DNA of 64,000 bases from Thalassomonas actiniarum (lineage in GTDB: Bacteria > Pseudomonadota > Gammaproteobacteria > Enterobacterales > Alteromonadaceae). The notes beneath the pieces were generated by a model. The model worked only from the letters and a program-made list of their open reading frames with translations, was not told the DNA's origin and did not search any database. Of this stretch, positions 55,128 through 63,174 are shown piece by piece. The DNA lies in NCBI RefSeq assembly GCF_000948975.2, contig NZ_CP059736.1:1-64000 (forward strand), in the 5' to 3' direction. The position numbers were made by a program, and so were the translations under genes. Positions within the stretch are counted from its first letter, which is position 1; each line of letters starts with the position of its first letter.

Positions 55128-55443
55128 AGCAATTAATTGTTCAGTAAGCCAGGTGCTAATACAACACGGAAGAAAACGGATTTTAACTCCCGCCGATGCT
55201 CATAAACAGCCCCCAAAATTTACCTGAGAAAAGACCAATCCACTATTGATTTCCCCGCAAATTGGTTTTTCATTAATAGTGCTATCCAAGCCTAAACGGA
55301 AAGCATCTATTGCAACACTTCCATCAATGAACTGCTGTAATAACAGGCGTTACTACTAAAGCAAAGAGTAACTTAAGTCGCAACCCCTGAGTGCTCACAA
55401 CACCCAGAGGTCGCTAACCACAACTAACTTCTAGGAGTAAGTC
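55128..55443. other. Conserved leader of symE copy 2
   Basis: 316 bases. From about 55220 on the sequence is homologous to the leader of copy 1, including the region of the hairpin GAAAAGACCAATCCAC ... GCAAATTGGTTTTT (55229-55270), whose changed bases keep pairing through G-U pairs, and the CCCCTGAGTG ... CACCCAGAGG stem just ahead of the start codon. A minus-strand RNA would again end at the hairpin. Confidence 0.6.
55229..55270 (-). terminator. Terminator of the antisense RNA to symE copy 2
   Basis: Same place and loop as the perfect terminator of copy 1. The arms have diverged (AATTCAC to AATCCAC, GTGAATT to GCAAATT) yet still pair with G-U allowances, and four T follow on the minus strand. 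Weaker than copy 1. Confidence 0.5.
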
Positions 55444-55728
55444 ATGGCTAAATATCATCATACGCCAGAGCCGGCCTCGGCAAAAATAAAATATCCCATT
55501 TATCGGCAACTTACCGTTCAGGAAACGGTTTGCACCACAGCTTCGAAAACCCGTGGCATAGGGATTAATTATGTGCCCGTCAAGCTGGAGCCTTGTGTTG
55601 TGCTCGGGGGAAAATGGCTGCGTCTTGCCGGTCTTCCTGTAGGGCAAAAGGTCAGTATTGCTGTCAACCAGGCGGAGCTAGTTATTAGACCAAAACCGGC
55701 GGAGCCAAGCCCGGATGTTAAAAACTAA
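55444..55728 (+). CDS. symE: SymE-type toxin, copy 2
   Basis: A 94-residue protein nearly identical to copy 1 (23938-24222) apart from a few conservative changes and the last 15 residues. SymE domain GKWLRLAGLPVGQKVSIAV then AELVI. TAGGAG precedes the ATG at the same spacing. Duplication of the whole toxin-plus-leader block is clear because the leader is conserved for at least 200 bases. Its trailing hairpin is lost. Confidence 0.85.
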   Translation: MAKYHHTPEPASAKIKYPIYRQLTVQETVCTTASKTRGIGINYVPVKLEPCVVLGGKWLRLAGLPVGQKVSIAVNQAELVIRPKPAEPSPDVKN

Positions 55729-55957
55729 CTCCGTGCTTTATTGAACAGCCATAAGCTAAGCTGCTGTATCTTAATAACAGGAATAACCCGCTCAGTTTAG
55801 TTCAATACCTAATACAATAGCGAACAAGCAATTACCTGACGTATGTCGAAGTTTCAATAAAAATTAAGCGGAACCCGGGCTATGGCTAATCCTGCTGATA
55901 ATCCCATGCCTCCGTATCGTTCCGCTTAATAGTAGCCTCACCAGTATTTTGTTGCTG

Positions 55958-56473
55958 CTACAGGCTTGCTAATAACCGGCATTCGAAGCCGGGATCATGC
56001 TCTGGACCTGACAGGAAAAGCGATTGCTCCATGCCCGCTGCCGGGTAGTCATACGACACATAATACGGCAGTCCCGTATTATGCTCGACAAAAAAGAAGC
56101 TAAGCCGGTTACTTTGCCATTGTGGTGGGTGAACACGGTTAATATCAAATTCGGGATGCTGGCGGTACAAAGGGGCAAGGGTTTCATCAAGCTGCTCTTG
56201 CAGTAAACGTGATTGATAACTCTTTTGAAATTCGTCTGCATCAACAACAACGCTGTCGTGCTCTCCCCGGTGCAGAAACAGCACTATCTTGGCCGTTATC
56301 TCTGCCGTTTCGGCTTTTGTCAGGCAAGGGTAGTCCTGCAGCAGTTGTGCGCCCTGTAAGTAAGCCTTGTCGCCGGCCAGAATGATAAATGAGGGCTTTC
56401 CTCTGTCATCTTGTTGCTCACAGCCAATAAAAAGACTGTCGGCAATTTTCCATTGAGATTGTGTTTTTTGCAT
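55958..56473 (-). CDS. Third gene of the effector operon, unknown
   Basis: A 171-residue protein with no recognised family. The N-terminus (SFIILAGDKAYLQGAQLL) and the middle (RLSFFFVEHNTGLPYYVSYD) look like a small alpha/beta fold. It starts 8 bases after the stop of the 872-residue protein, so it belongs to the same transcript. A second chaperone, an immunity-like factor or an accessory effector are possibilities; size and acidity fit a chaperone, but the CesT pattern is not clear. Confidence 0.75.
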   Translation of the reverse strand: MQKTQSQWKIADSLFIGCEQQDDRGKPSFIILAGDKAYLQGAQLLQDYPCLTKAETAEITAKIVLFLHRGEHDSVVVDADEFQKSYQSRLLQEQLDETLAPLYRQHPEFDINRVHPPQWQSNRLSFFFVEHNTGLPYYVSYDYPAAGMEQSLFLSGPEHDPGFECRLLASL

Positions 56474-56481
56474 TGTGCCTC

Positions 56482-59100
56482 CTAGCTATATTGGCTCATG
56501 TCGGTGAGAATTGAAGTGGACTCTGAAAACCATTTATCGGCATCTTTAGTCGTCATAGCTCCATGTTCATCTATCTGAACAAATTTTACGGTACTATTTT
56601 GCGGACTCAAGGTATAGGCAAATTGTTTATGGTTATCGCCTGTGCCCCAGTTGGTATCTGCGACAACGACAGTTACTGCATCTGGCAACATGTTGCCCAG
56701 GCTGTCACGTGACTTCCAAAGCGCTTCATCGAGTAAATCACTGGATAAATGATCCGAGTTGCTCAATTGATTTACGCTTAACTTACTGTTTGCACTGCGG
56801 TCTATTGAATACTGTTTAAAATATTTATCCATGGCGCTCTTTATATTATCAATGACAACATCATGAAAATTAAGATCGTCGTCTACGTCATCTTCAAGGC
56901 TGATAGCGTGCTCAACTTTAGCTTTGATATTTGCTTTAAAATCATCTGTGATGTCCGGTAAGTTCGCAAGCACCGTTCGGGCATACCCTAACATGTCGCT
57001 TCGGGTTCCTGTGCCGAAGTCATCTATGTTATCGACACCTAAGTCATAGCCATCGCCGAAAGTGTCTGTCAGCCAGTCGGAAACACCATCATCTGAGGTC
57101 ACCCCCGCCATTAACTCCGGGTTGAGTTTGAGTAAAAACGCATGGTGTCCGGTTTGGATAGGAACAGAGAAGTTTTCATTGGCTGCCAGCTTATTTTCCA
57201 ATGCACTGTCATCATTCATACTTCTTAACGTTGTGACGATAAAATTTAACGAGTCCAGGGTCGGGCCTTGATCTGTATCCCCCAGCGTTACTCGTGTCGG
57301 TTTGTCGTCCAGTTCAAAGTAATGCTGCATGGTCACCCGGGTATTGGCGCCGGATTTGATCCCCCATGGCTCATAATTATCTTCTTTGGAATCAGGGGCT
57401 GTTGATTTCAATTTTGCCTGGCTGTAGACGACAAAGTCATCGTCGCCGGCATAGGCTTTCAGACCTGCCCCCAGCTGGGTAATAAAGGATTTGGCGGTGT
57501 CGTCATCGGCATAGCTTTCATCTTGTTTTAATTCGCTCACCGCCTTGTCGATAAGCGACTGCATCATCTCTTTATACTGCTGCTTATTATCGATTGAAAC
57601 TAAGTCGTTAAGACGCTCACCTGACGGGGAAAATTGCATTTGGAAACCGCCGCGGTCTGAGCTGCCGTCTTCCGATAAACCGTCACCGGCTTGATAGTCG
57701 GCGTTATACAGTACATGCACATGTTGCTTGACCTTGGCCTGGATCTGGCTCACCAGCGCGTCGCTGACCCCTTGCTCGCTAAGGGAATCATCTAACTCTA
57801 TGTCATAGCTGTCTTTTAACGCGGTCGCTTTAGCGTCTAAGCTGAGTTTTGGTGTGCTGTCCAGGCTGCCAAACATCATTTGATAGAAGCTGTTATTGGC
57901 TAATTCGTCTGCGGTGCCGTGCTCTGCCATCGAGGATATTGTGTATTCCCAGGCGCGCAGCAACCGGTTGTCGGTTTCAGCCGAGGCCAGGCTGTTGGCG
58001 GCTACCCAGGCTTTGGCATAACCTTTGGCTTTTTGCAATAAGGCGCCGTCGATATCATTGCCTTCGGCTAAATCAGATTTTACCTGCGCCAGTTGCTCGG
58101 CGCTGATATCAAACTTAGTGCGTAATACCTGTTTCAATATTTTTTCCGCCGTGATGTCAATGGTGTCTGCCGCGTCGGTATTTAATGCGGTAATGGCATC
58201 TTTGACTTTTTGCAGCTGAGATTCTGCGGCGATGCCGGAGGCTTTCATGGCACTTTTAAAGCTGGGGTTGTCCAGTAAGCCCACCGCCTCATCGAGCGCT
58301 TTTTCGTCCATTTTGGTGACTTGGGCATCGGCATTGATGGTTAATTTCGTTTCTAACGACTTGCTGCTCACCGACATATTGATGGGGGTTTCAATGCCGC
58401 CACGGGTCAGGGAGCCTTTTTCCATTAACGACTTCATGTCGGTCATAAACTGCTCCGGTTTATGATTTTTGACAAGAATGGCTGTAGAGGTGCCAAAGCA
58501 GCTACCGGCACTGCCCTGGCGTAAATCGCACATAAAGGCCGTTAACGCGGCCCGTCTGGCATCCGTTTTGTCTACAAAGGCTGTGATGCCAAATCCTAAT
58601 GTCTGGCGGATGGCATTTTTGGCACTGTTGTGGGGGTTGTAATCTTTACAGACATTGGTTAATCCCGTCTTTAACTCATCGCTGTCTTTTAGCTTGGTCA
58701 GCATGGCGGCCATGCGTTTTGACTGTTTGGGATTAACAAGATCAGCTTCTAATTGTTCGATTGCCGTAGTAAGTTTATCCCTGTCAATGGTGCCGTTTTC
58801 CTTGATGATCTCGGCGGCAATGGATCGTGCTTTTGTTATGCCTGCACTGGAGGAAGTATCACTCATGGAGGATTCGACAATTTCCATGGGTACATCATCG
58901 CCAATGCGTGGGGAATCGACCAACTCCAGCAAACGATCCCGCATGGTGCGCACACCGGACTCGGCAAGCCCCTCGCGGTTGCCAATGTCCGGCGTCTGTG
59001 CTGAAGTGACCGATTTTCCATCCAGCAGTGCTTTCACCTCTTGATACTGGGCATCAAGAGAGGTTTGCTTGAATGCCGATACCTGATTAATAGTATCCAT
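56482..59100 (-). CDS. Probable type III secreted effector with papain-like protease signature
   Basis: An 872-residue, acidic, soluble protein. Its N-terminus is polar with many serines and no signal peptide, as in type III substrates. It has a papain-type signature in the right order: Gln/Cys in RQGSAGSCFGTS (Q195, C201), His in TGHHAFLLKLN (H652/H653) and Asn in VVVADTNWGTGD (N817, next to W818-G819, comparable to the NSWG/NWG motif of C1 peptidases). The spacing between Cys and His is very large, so a big insertion lies between the halves. GGGGAGC precedes the ATG. The gene directly upstream is a CesT-like chaperone. Catalytic activity and secretion are inferred; no type III apparatus is in this window. 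Confidence 0.6.
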   Translation of the reverse strand: MDTINQVSAFKQTSLDAQYQEVKALLDGKSVTSAQTPDIGNREGLAESGVRTMRDRLLELVDSPRIGDDVPMEIVESSMSDTSSSAGITKARSIAAEIIKENGTIDRDKLTTAIEQLEADLVNPKQSKRMAAMLTKLKDSDELKTGLTNVCKDYNPHNSAKNAIRQTLGFGITAFVDKTDARRAALTAFMCDLRQGSAGSCFGTSTAILVKNHKPEQFMTDMKSLMEKGSLTRGGIETPINMSVSSKSLETKLTINADAQVTKMDEKALDEAVGLLDNPSFKSAMKASGIAAESQLQKVKDAITALNTDAADTIDITAEKILKQVLRTKFDISAEQLAQVKSDLAEGNDIDGALLQKAKGYAKAWVAANSLASAETDNRLLRAWEYTISSMAEHGTADELANNSFYQMMFGSLDSTPKLSLDAKATALKDSYDIELDDSLSEQGVSDALVSQIQAKVKQHVHVLYNADYQAGDGLSEDGSSDRGGFQMQFSPSGERLNDLVSIDNKQQYKEMMQSLIDKAVSELKQDESYADDDTAKSFITQLGAGLKAYAGDDDFVVYSQAKLKSTAPDSKEDNYEPWGIKSGANTRVTMQHYFELDDKPTRVTLGDTDQGPTLDSLNFIVTTLRSMNDDSALENKLAANENFSVPIQTGHHAFLLKLNPELMAGVTSDDGVSDWLTDTFGDGYDLGVDNIDDFGTGTRSDMLGYARTVLANLPDITDDFKANIKAKVEHAISLEDDVDDDLNFHDVVIDNIKSAMDKYFKQYSIDRSANSKLSVNQLSNSDHLSSDLLDEALWKSRDSLGNMLPDAVTVVVADTNWGTGDNHKQFAYTLSPQNSTVKFVQIDEHGAMTTKDADKWFSESTSILTDMSQYS

Positions 59101-59111
59101 TATCAGCTCCC

Positions 59112-59591
59112 CTAGGCTTGGACCATGCCAATGGGCATGTCAGCAAAAGCATTAGCTAATGGCGCTGTGTTCTCTGTACCCTGGTTTGATACGGCTATAT
59201 CGCTATCAGCGCAGAGGCTGTCACGAAATTCTTCATACAGAGTGACAAACCGGGCCACAGCCAATTCAAAATGCGAGTGGCTGATATGCTCGGAGGTTAA
59301 CGTTTGGCACAATAAAACCTGCTCTTGAGCGCTGTCCAGCGCCAACCTGGCGCCGGCTAAGTTTGAGCGGAAATTGTCATGCAGCAAACGGGAAAACAAG
59401 GCTGCTTTATCGTTAAATGGCTCTTTGAGCACAATGGAGATGAGTTCAATTTGGTCTAGGACAACATCAAGTTCGAAGGTCACAATAATATCGGATTCTA
59501 TTTTGATACTGCTTCTTCCGTTGTGGTCCAGCACCAATTCGCCTAAACCTAAGTCATGGTGAAGCTGTGCCAACACTTCTAATGATTTCAT
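59112..59591 (-). CDS. CesT/Tir-type secretion chaperone
   Basis: A 159-residue acidic protein with the type III class I chaperone pattern: N-terminal helix MKSLEVLAQLHHDLGL, strands DHNGRSSIKI and VTFELDVV, a middle helix LFSRLLHDNFRSNL and a C-terminal helix with FVTLYEEFRDSL. The ATG at 59591 has AAGGAAC ahead; an in-frame upstream start would add 26 residues without a better site. The extra C-terminal tail of about 30 residues is unusual. It should bind the N-terminus of the 872-residue neighbour, whose gene starts 11 bases later. Confidence 0.78.
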   Translation of the reverse strand: MKSLEVLAQLHHDLGLGELVLDHNGRSSIKIESDIIVTFELDVVLDQIELISIVLKEPFNDKAALFSRLLHDNFRSNLAGARLALDSAQEQVLLCQTLTSEHISHSHFELAVARFVTLYEEFRDSLCADSDIAVSNQGTENTAPLANAFADMPIGMVQA

Positions 59592-59990
59592 CTTCTGTTC
59601 CTTTTCAAGTTCAACATTCTGTGAATACTTGTCGGGGAACAATAGCTGATTGTTACCCAAGCAAAACACCTGTATTAACTGAGGAACAGGTTAGCGCAAG
59701 AAGTTGTCAATTTTTGAACAATAACATTTAAGGAAAAAAAATAACCATTTAAATACAAATGGTTATACTTAGACTTTGATAGTATCTATCAGGCAATGAG
59801 GAAGTGTTACCTTTTTTGAGCCTAGTACCCTGGGGCTTTCTATATACAATCTTAAGAACCGCTTTAAAATCAACTGCTTATTAAGATATGACAACCTTGA
59901 CATCAATAACAGTAAGTGCTGTAAGAGAATGTAGTTTTACCTTTATAGCCTGACCCGCAGATTCGATGCACTATTAGGGAAATTAGCGTT
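59592..59990. other. Promoter region of the chaperone-effector operon
   Basis: About 400 bases between nhaR and the chaperone gene. No gene. The AT-rich stretch around 59720-59790 probably carries the promoter; a T-rich segment (TTACCTTTTTTGAG) is the only clear feature, and I see no known activator box. Confidence 0.4.
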
Positions 59991-60902
59991 TCATATCATA
60001 GGTTTTTTAAACAGCTCTTTACCGGCACTGAGTAAATGTTGAACCGCCGGGTGCTTAACCTTGCGCTCGGGGGAAATTAGGTAAAAGGTTTCGTGAATTT
60101 CATCGGTGCGGCCTAATATCTTGACGTTGAACTGTTCCACCACGTGGTTTTCTATAATGCTGGGGGCGCAAAATACCCCGTAGCCCGCCTGGCCAAAATA
60201 TTTGGCTAAAGCCGAGTCGTCGAACTCGCCGATGATCAAGGGCGTGACATCGTTTTGTTCGAACCAGGACAAGAGGTTCATGCGTTGGTTGCTGCCTTCC
60301 CCGGCGATAAAAAAACGCTGGTTGTTCAGGGATTGGGGAAAGTCGTCCTGTAACTGCTTTGCCAGCTCGGTGGCGGCAAAAAAAGTGATACCGCATTTAC
60401 CAATTAAGTGGTTATAGGCCTTGATCGCTGAGTTCGAGGGCAGGGGCGTGTCGCTGAGCACGGCATCGAGTTTGTTGGTGGCCAGCTCTCCCAGCAGTAC
60501 TTCCAAACTGGTTTCTTTGCACACCAGTTTGATGGCATCGTCCATTTTGTAAATTTCCCTGAGAAAATTAAAGGAAAATACTTTGGCGATAATATCGGTG
60601 ACGCCGATGGCAAAGCTGAAGGCAAAGTCGGTTGAGTGGTTCTTGATCGAGTTAACCAGTTCATCTCCCAGGTTAAAAATTTCATGGGCATACCCTAAGG
60701 TGATATGGCCGATGTCGTTTAACACCAGTTTTTTTCCTCTGCGTTCAAATAGCTGATATCCCAGCTGATTTTCTAAAGTCGTCAACTGCATGCTTAGGGT
60801 TTGCGGCGTGATATGTAAAATCTCCGAGGCCCTGGCGATACTGCCTGCTTTGGCAATGATATAGAAGTATTGCAGGTGGTGATAATTGAGCCTGGTCATC
60901 AT
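59991..60902 (-). CDS. nhaR: NhaR, LysR-type activator of nhaA
   Basis: A 303-residue LysR protein: winged helix with SIARASEILHITPQTLSMQLTTLENQL and the NhaR-style effector domain. It is divergent from nhaA with about 160 bases between the two starts, the arrangement seen in Vibrio and E. coli relatives (there tandem in E. coli). NhaR activates nhaA in response to sodium. The same branch also senses osmotic signals. Confidence 0.9.
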   Translation of the reverse strand: MMTRLNYHHLQYFYIIAKAGSIARASEILHITPQTLSMQLTTLENQLGYQLFERRGKKLVLNDIGHITLGYAHEIFNLGDELVNSIKNHSTDFAFSFAIGVTDIIAKVFSFNFLREIYKMDDAIKLVCKETSLEVLLGELATNKLDAVLSDTPLPSNSAIKAYNHLIGKCGITFFAATELAKQLQDDFPQSLNNQRFFIAGEGSNQRMNLLSWFEQNDVTPLIIGEFDDSALAKYFGQAGYGVFCAPSIIENHVVEQFNVKILGRTDEIHETFYLISPERKVKHPAVQHLLSAGKELFKKPMI

Positions 60903-61066
60903 AAACCCCGTGTAATTTTTTCTCTAAACCCTGGTAAGCAGTATGACAACAATTAACCTACTATCAACTTTTAGTTGATTATATGTCAATTACATTCGAC
61001 TTTTTATTGTTTTATTCCTGTCTTATAACTATTGCTTATCAATTTTCAGTACTGAGAGGGAAGGCT

Positions 61067-62323
61067 ATGTCAGAGAGTACCCTGATTCTTCACTGGAAGA
61101 ATTTTATGAAAAATGATGCCAGTCCGGGCATCATCCTGGTGCTGAGTGCCGTTTTGGCAATGTTTTTGGCGAACAGCCCTTTGATGGCGGGCTATCTGTC
61201 TTTCCTTGAGTTTCCGGTGAGTATTCAACTGGGCACCTTTGCCATTGCCAAACCCCTGGTACTCTGGGTGAACGACGGCCTGATGGCGCTGTTTTTCTTT
61301 GTCGTCGGTTTGGAAATCAAGCGCGAGCTGTTTTACGGACAGCTGTCGCGGCCGGATCAGGTGATCTTGCCTTTTACCGCAGCCATTGCCGGTATTGCCG
61401 TGCCCGCGGTAATTTACGCCGCTTTTAATTATCAGGATATGCAGGCCATGAACGGCTGGGCCATACCTTCGGCCACCGATATTGCCTTTGCCCTGGGGAT
61501 TTTCATTTTATTCGGCAAGCACCTGCCGCCGGGGCTGAAACTGTTTTTGCTGTCGGTGGCGATCATCGATGATATCGGCGCCGTCATTATTATCGCCTTG
61601 TTCTATTCGCAGGATCTGTCCACCACCTCTTTGATGATTGCCGGTATTGGTTTGGCTATTTCATTCGCCTTTAACCGCATGGAGCTGTCGAACAAAACCC
61701 CGTTTATTCTGGTGTCGATTGTGGTTTGGGCAGCGGTGCTGAAATCCGGCGTACATGCCACCCTGGCAGGGTTTGCCGTGGCCTGGTTTATCCCCGTCGC
61801 CCGGGAAAAAAGCACATCCATGTCTTACCAGATAGAGCATGCCCTGCACCCCTGGATCGCCTTTTTCGTATTGCCGCTGTTCGCCTTTGCCAATGCCGGG
61901 GTTTCGCTCACCGGCGCCGGTGTCGATGAGCTGTTCACACCGATATCCATAGGCATTATCGCCGGGTTGTTTATCGGCAAGCAACTGGGGATTTTTGCCG
62001 CCTGCTACCTGGCGGTGAAACTCAAATTGTGTAAGTTGCCTCAAGGCGCCACCTGGGGGCAAGTATACGGGGTGTGTTTGCTTTGTGGCGTCGGCTTTAC
62101 CATGAGTTTATTTATCGGCTCCCTGGCCTTTGAAGAGCAGGGGCTGGCGTATCAGACACAGGTTAAAGTCGGTGTACTGGTTGGCTCATTATGCTCCGCC
62201 TTGGCCGGCGCATTAGTGATCCGCCATTCATCAGCGAAGCTCGCTAAAACTCAGTCAAATAACGGCAAGTTAAATAAAACAGTGGAGATTGGTCATGGTT
62301 CTGAAATTACCTCAAATGAATAA
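61067..62323 (+). CDS. nhaA: Na+/H+ antiporter NhaA
   Basis: A 418-residue antiporter with twelve predicted helices. The signature VNDGLMALFFFVVGLEIKREL, the ATDIAFALG and the ion-binding pair in AIIDDIGAV are exact family motifs. It exchanges two protons for one sodium and protects against salt and alkali. ATG 61067 is preferred because GAGGGAAGG lies 6 bases ahead; an earlier in-frame start would add 28 poorly fitting residues. The next gene overlaps its end. Confidence 0.95.
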   Translation: MSESTLILHWKNFMKNDASPGIILVLSAVLAMFLANSPLMAGYLSFLEFPVSIQLGTFAIAKPLVLWVNDGLMALFFFVVGLEIKRELFYGQLSRPDQVILPFTAAIAGIAVPAVIYAAFNYQDMQAMNGWAIPSATDIAFALGIFILFGKHLPPGLKLFLLSVAIIDDIGAVIIIALFYSQDLSTTSLMIAGIGLAISFAFNRMELSNKTPFILVSIVVWAAVLKSGVHATLAGFAVAWFIPVAREKSTSMSYQIEHALHPWIAFFVLPLFAFANAGVSLTGAGVDELFTPISIGIIAGLFIGKQLGIFAACYLAVKLKLCKLPQGATWGQVYGVCLLCGVGFTMSLFIGSLAFEEQGLAYQTQVKVGVLVGSLCSALAGALVIRHSSAKLAKTQSNNGKLNKTVEIGHGSEITSNE

Positions 62324-62783
62324 CAGAATAAATAAAGCCCGGGTGTTAGTGCTTGTGGGTTTGCTGTCGGCAATGTCGTTCGCGGCAAGGGCCGATTATA
62401 AATCCGAAATTATCGACTCTTGCAGGGCTTACCAGGGCGGCGGGGATGTCGGGCATGTTAATGCCTGCAAGCTTTATATCGACGGCTTTATTGATGCTGC
62501 GGTGTTTACCGAAAGCGCCACAGTTGTTGATGAAAAGCCGGGCTATGCGGGCCAGGAGAAAGCCAATGCCTTTTTGCAAAGGGCGTATCAGACCCGTTTG
62601 CCGCGCCGTTTCTCCAGCGAGTTTGATGATATCAGCTATCAGTTTTGCCTTGAAAATGGCGAAGACCGTAAAGCGATAGCGTCTAAAATAGCCAAGACGT
62701 TAAATATTGCAGAGCTGGAGAACAAACCGCTGAAAAAAATTCTCTTTGAAACTTTAGTGAAAATATTTCCCTGTCAGCAGTAG
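62295..62783 (+). CDS. Small exported protein, Rap1a/Tai-like, overlapping nhaA
   Basis: A 162-residue protein with signal peptide (RINKARVLVLVGLLSAMSFAARA) and a mature domain holding CRAYQGGG and CKLYIDGFIDAA, then FCLENG, the cysteine pattern of Rap1a-like proteins, which in Serratia are type VI immunity proteins. Here it overlaps the end of nhaA by 29 bases (ATG 62295 with TGGAGA ahead), so it is a periplasmic partner of the antiporter operon rather than immunity. Alternative start ATG 62316. Confidence 0.75.
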   Translation: MVLKLPQMNNRINKARVLVLVGLLSAMSFAARADYKSEIIDSCRAYQGGGDVGHVNACKLYIDGFIDAAVFTESATVVDEKPGYAGQEKANAFLQRAYQTRLPRRFSSEFDDISYQFCLENGEDRKAIASKIAKTLNIAELENKPLKKILFETLVKIFPCQQ

Positions 62784-62813
62784 CCAAAACTAACAATAAG
62801 ATGAGGAATAAAG

Positions 62814-62918
62814 ATGATATTAGCAGTGAATACCTTAACTATTGGAATTACCCGTGAAGCCGCTGCCCGGATAAAACACAAGGGCCAGGCAATGCGGGAC
62901 AAGCATAAACTTGCATAA
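62814..62918 (+). CDS. Short open frame of 34 residues after the exported protein
   Basis: ATG 62814 is preceded by a good GAGGAATAAAG site and encodes MILAVNTLTIGITREAAARI then KHKGQAMRDKHKLA. It is small and basic with an amphipathic first helix. Only the ribosome site and the placement in the nhaA operon support it. Confidence 0.35.
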   Translation: MILAVNTLTIGITREAAARIKHKGQAMRDKHKLA

Positions 62919-63077
62919 TGAAAAAGCTGGTGGTTATCAATCAGATTTTTGCAGGCAAATTCTGCGTATTTAAAATCCGGCGCAGCAGCTTTACCCCTGT
63001 CAACCAGGTTATTTACACAAAAAAATAATTCAATCGGACATCTTTGATGTCATGGTTATTTATTCGCCGATGATAAC

Positions 63078-63110
63078 AAACCGCTTCCGGGAAACCCGGG
63101 AGCGGTTTTT
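63078..63110. terminator. Bidirectional terminator
   Basis: AAACCGCTTCCGGG and CCCGGGAGCGGTTT form a 14-bp stem with one G-U pair and a 3-base loop, with TTTTTC on the plus side. It ends the nhaA operon and probably also the beta-helix gene on the other strand. Confidence 0.8.
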
Positions 63111-63174
63111 CTTTTCTCCATAGCAAAGTGGTGTTCATCTGAAAATTAACTTTTCATGATACCGCCTTCTGGCG

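Noticed and set aside
57849..59044. Several long plus-strand frames opposite the 872-residue gene
   Set aside because: Shadows of a long, biased coding frame; no ribosome sites and no recognisable products.
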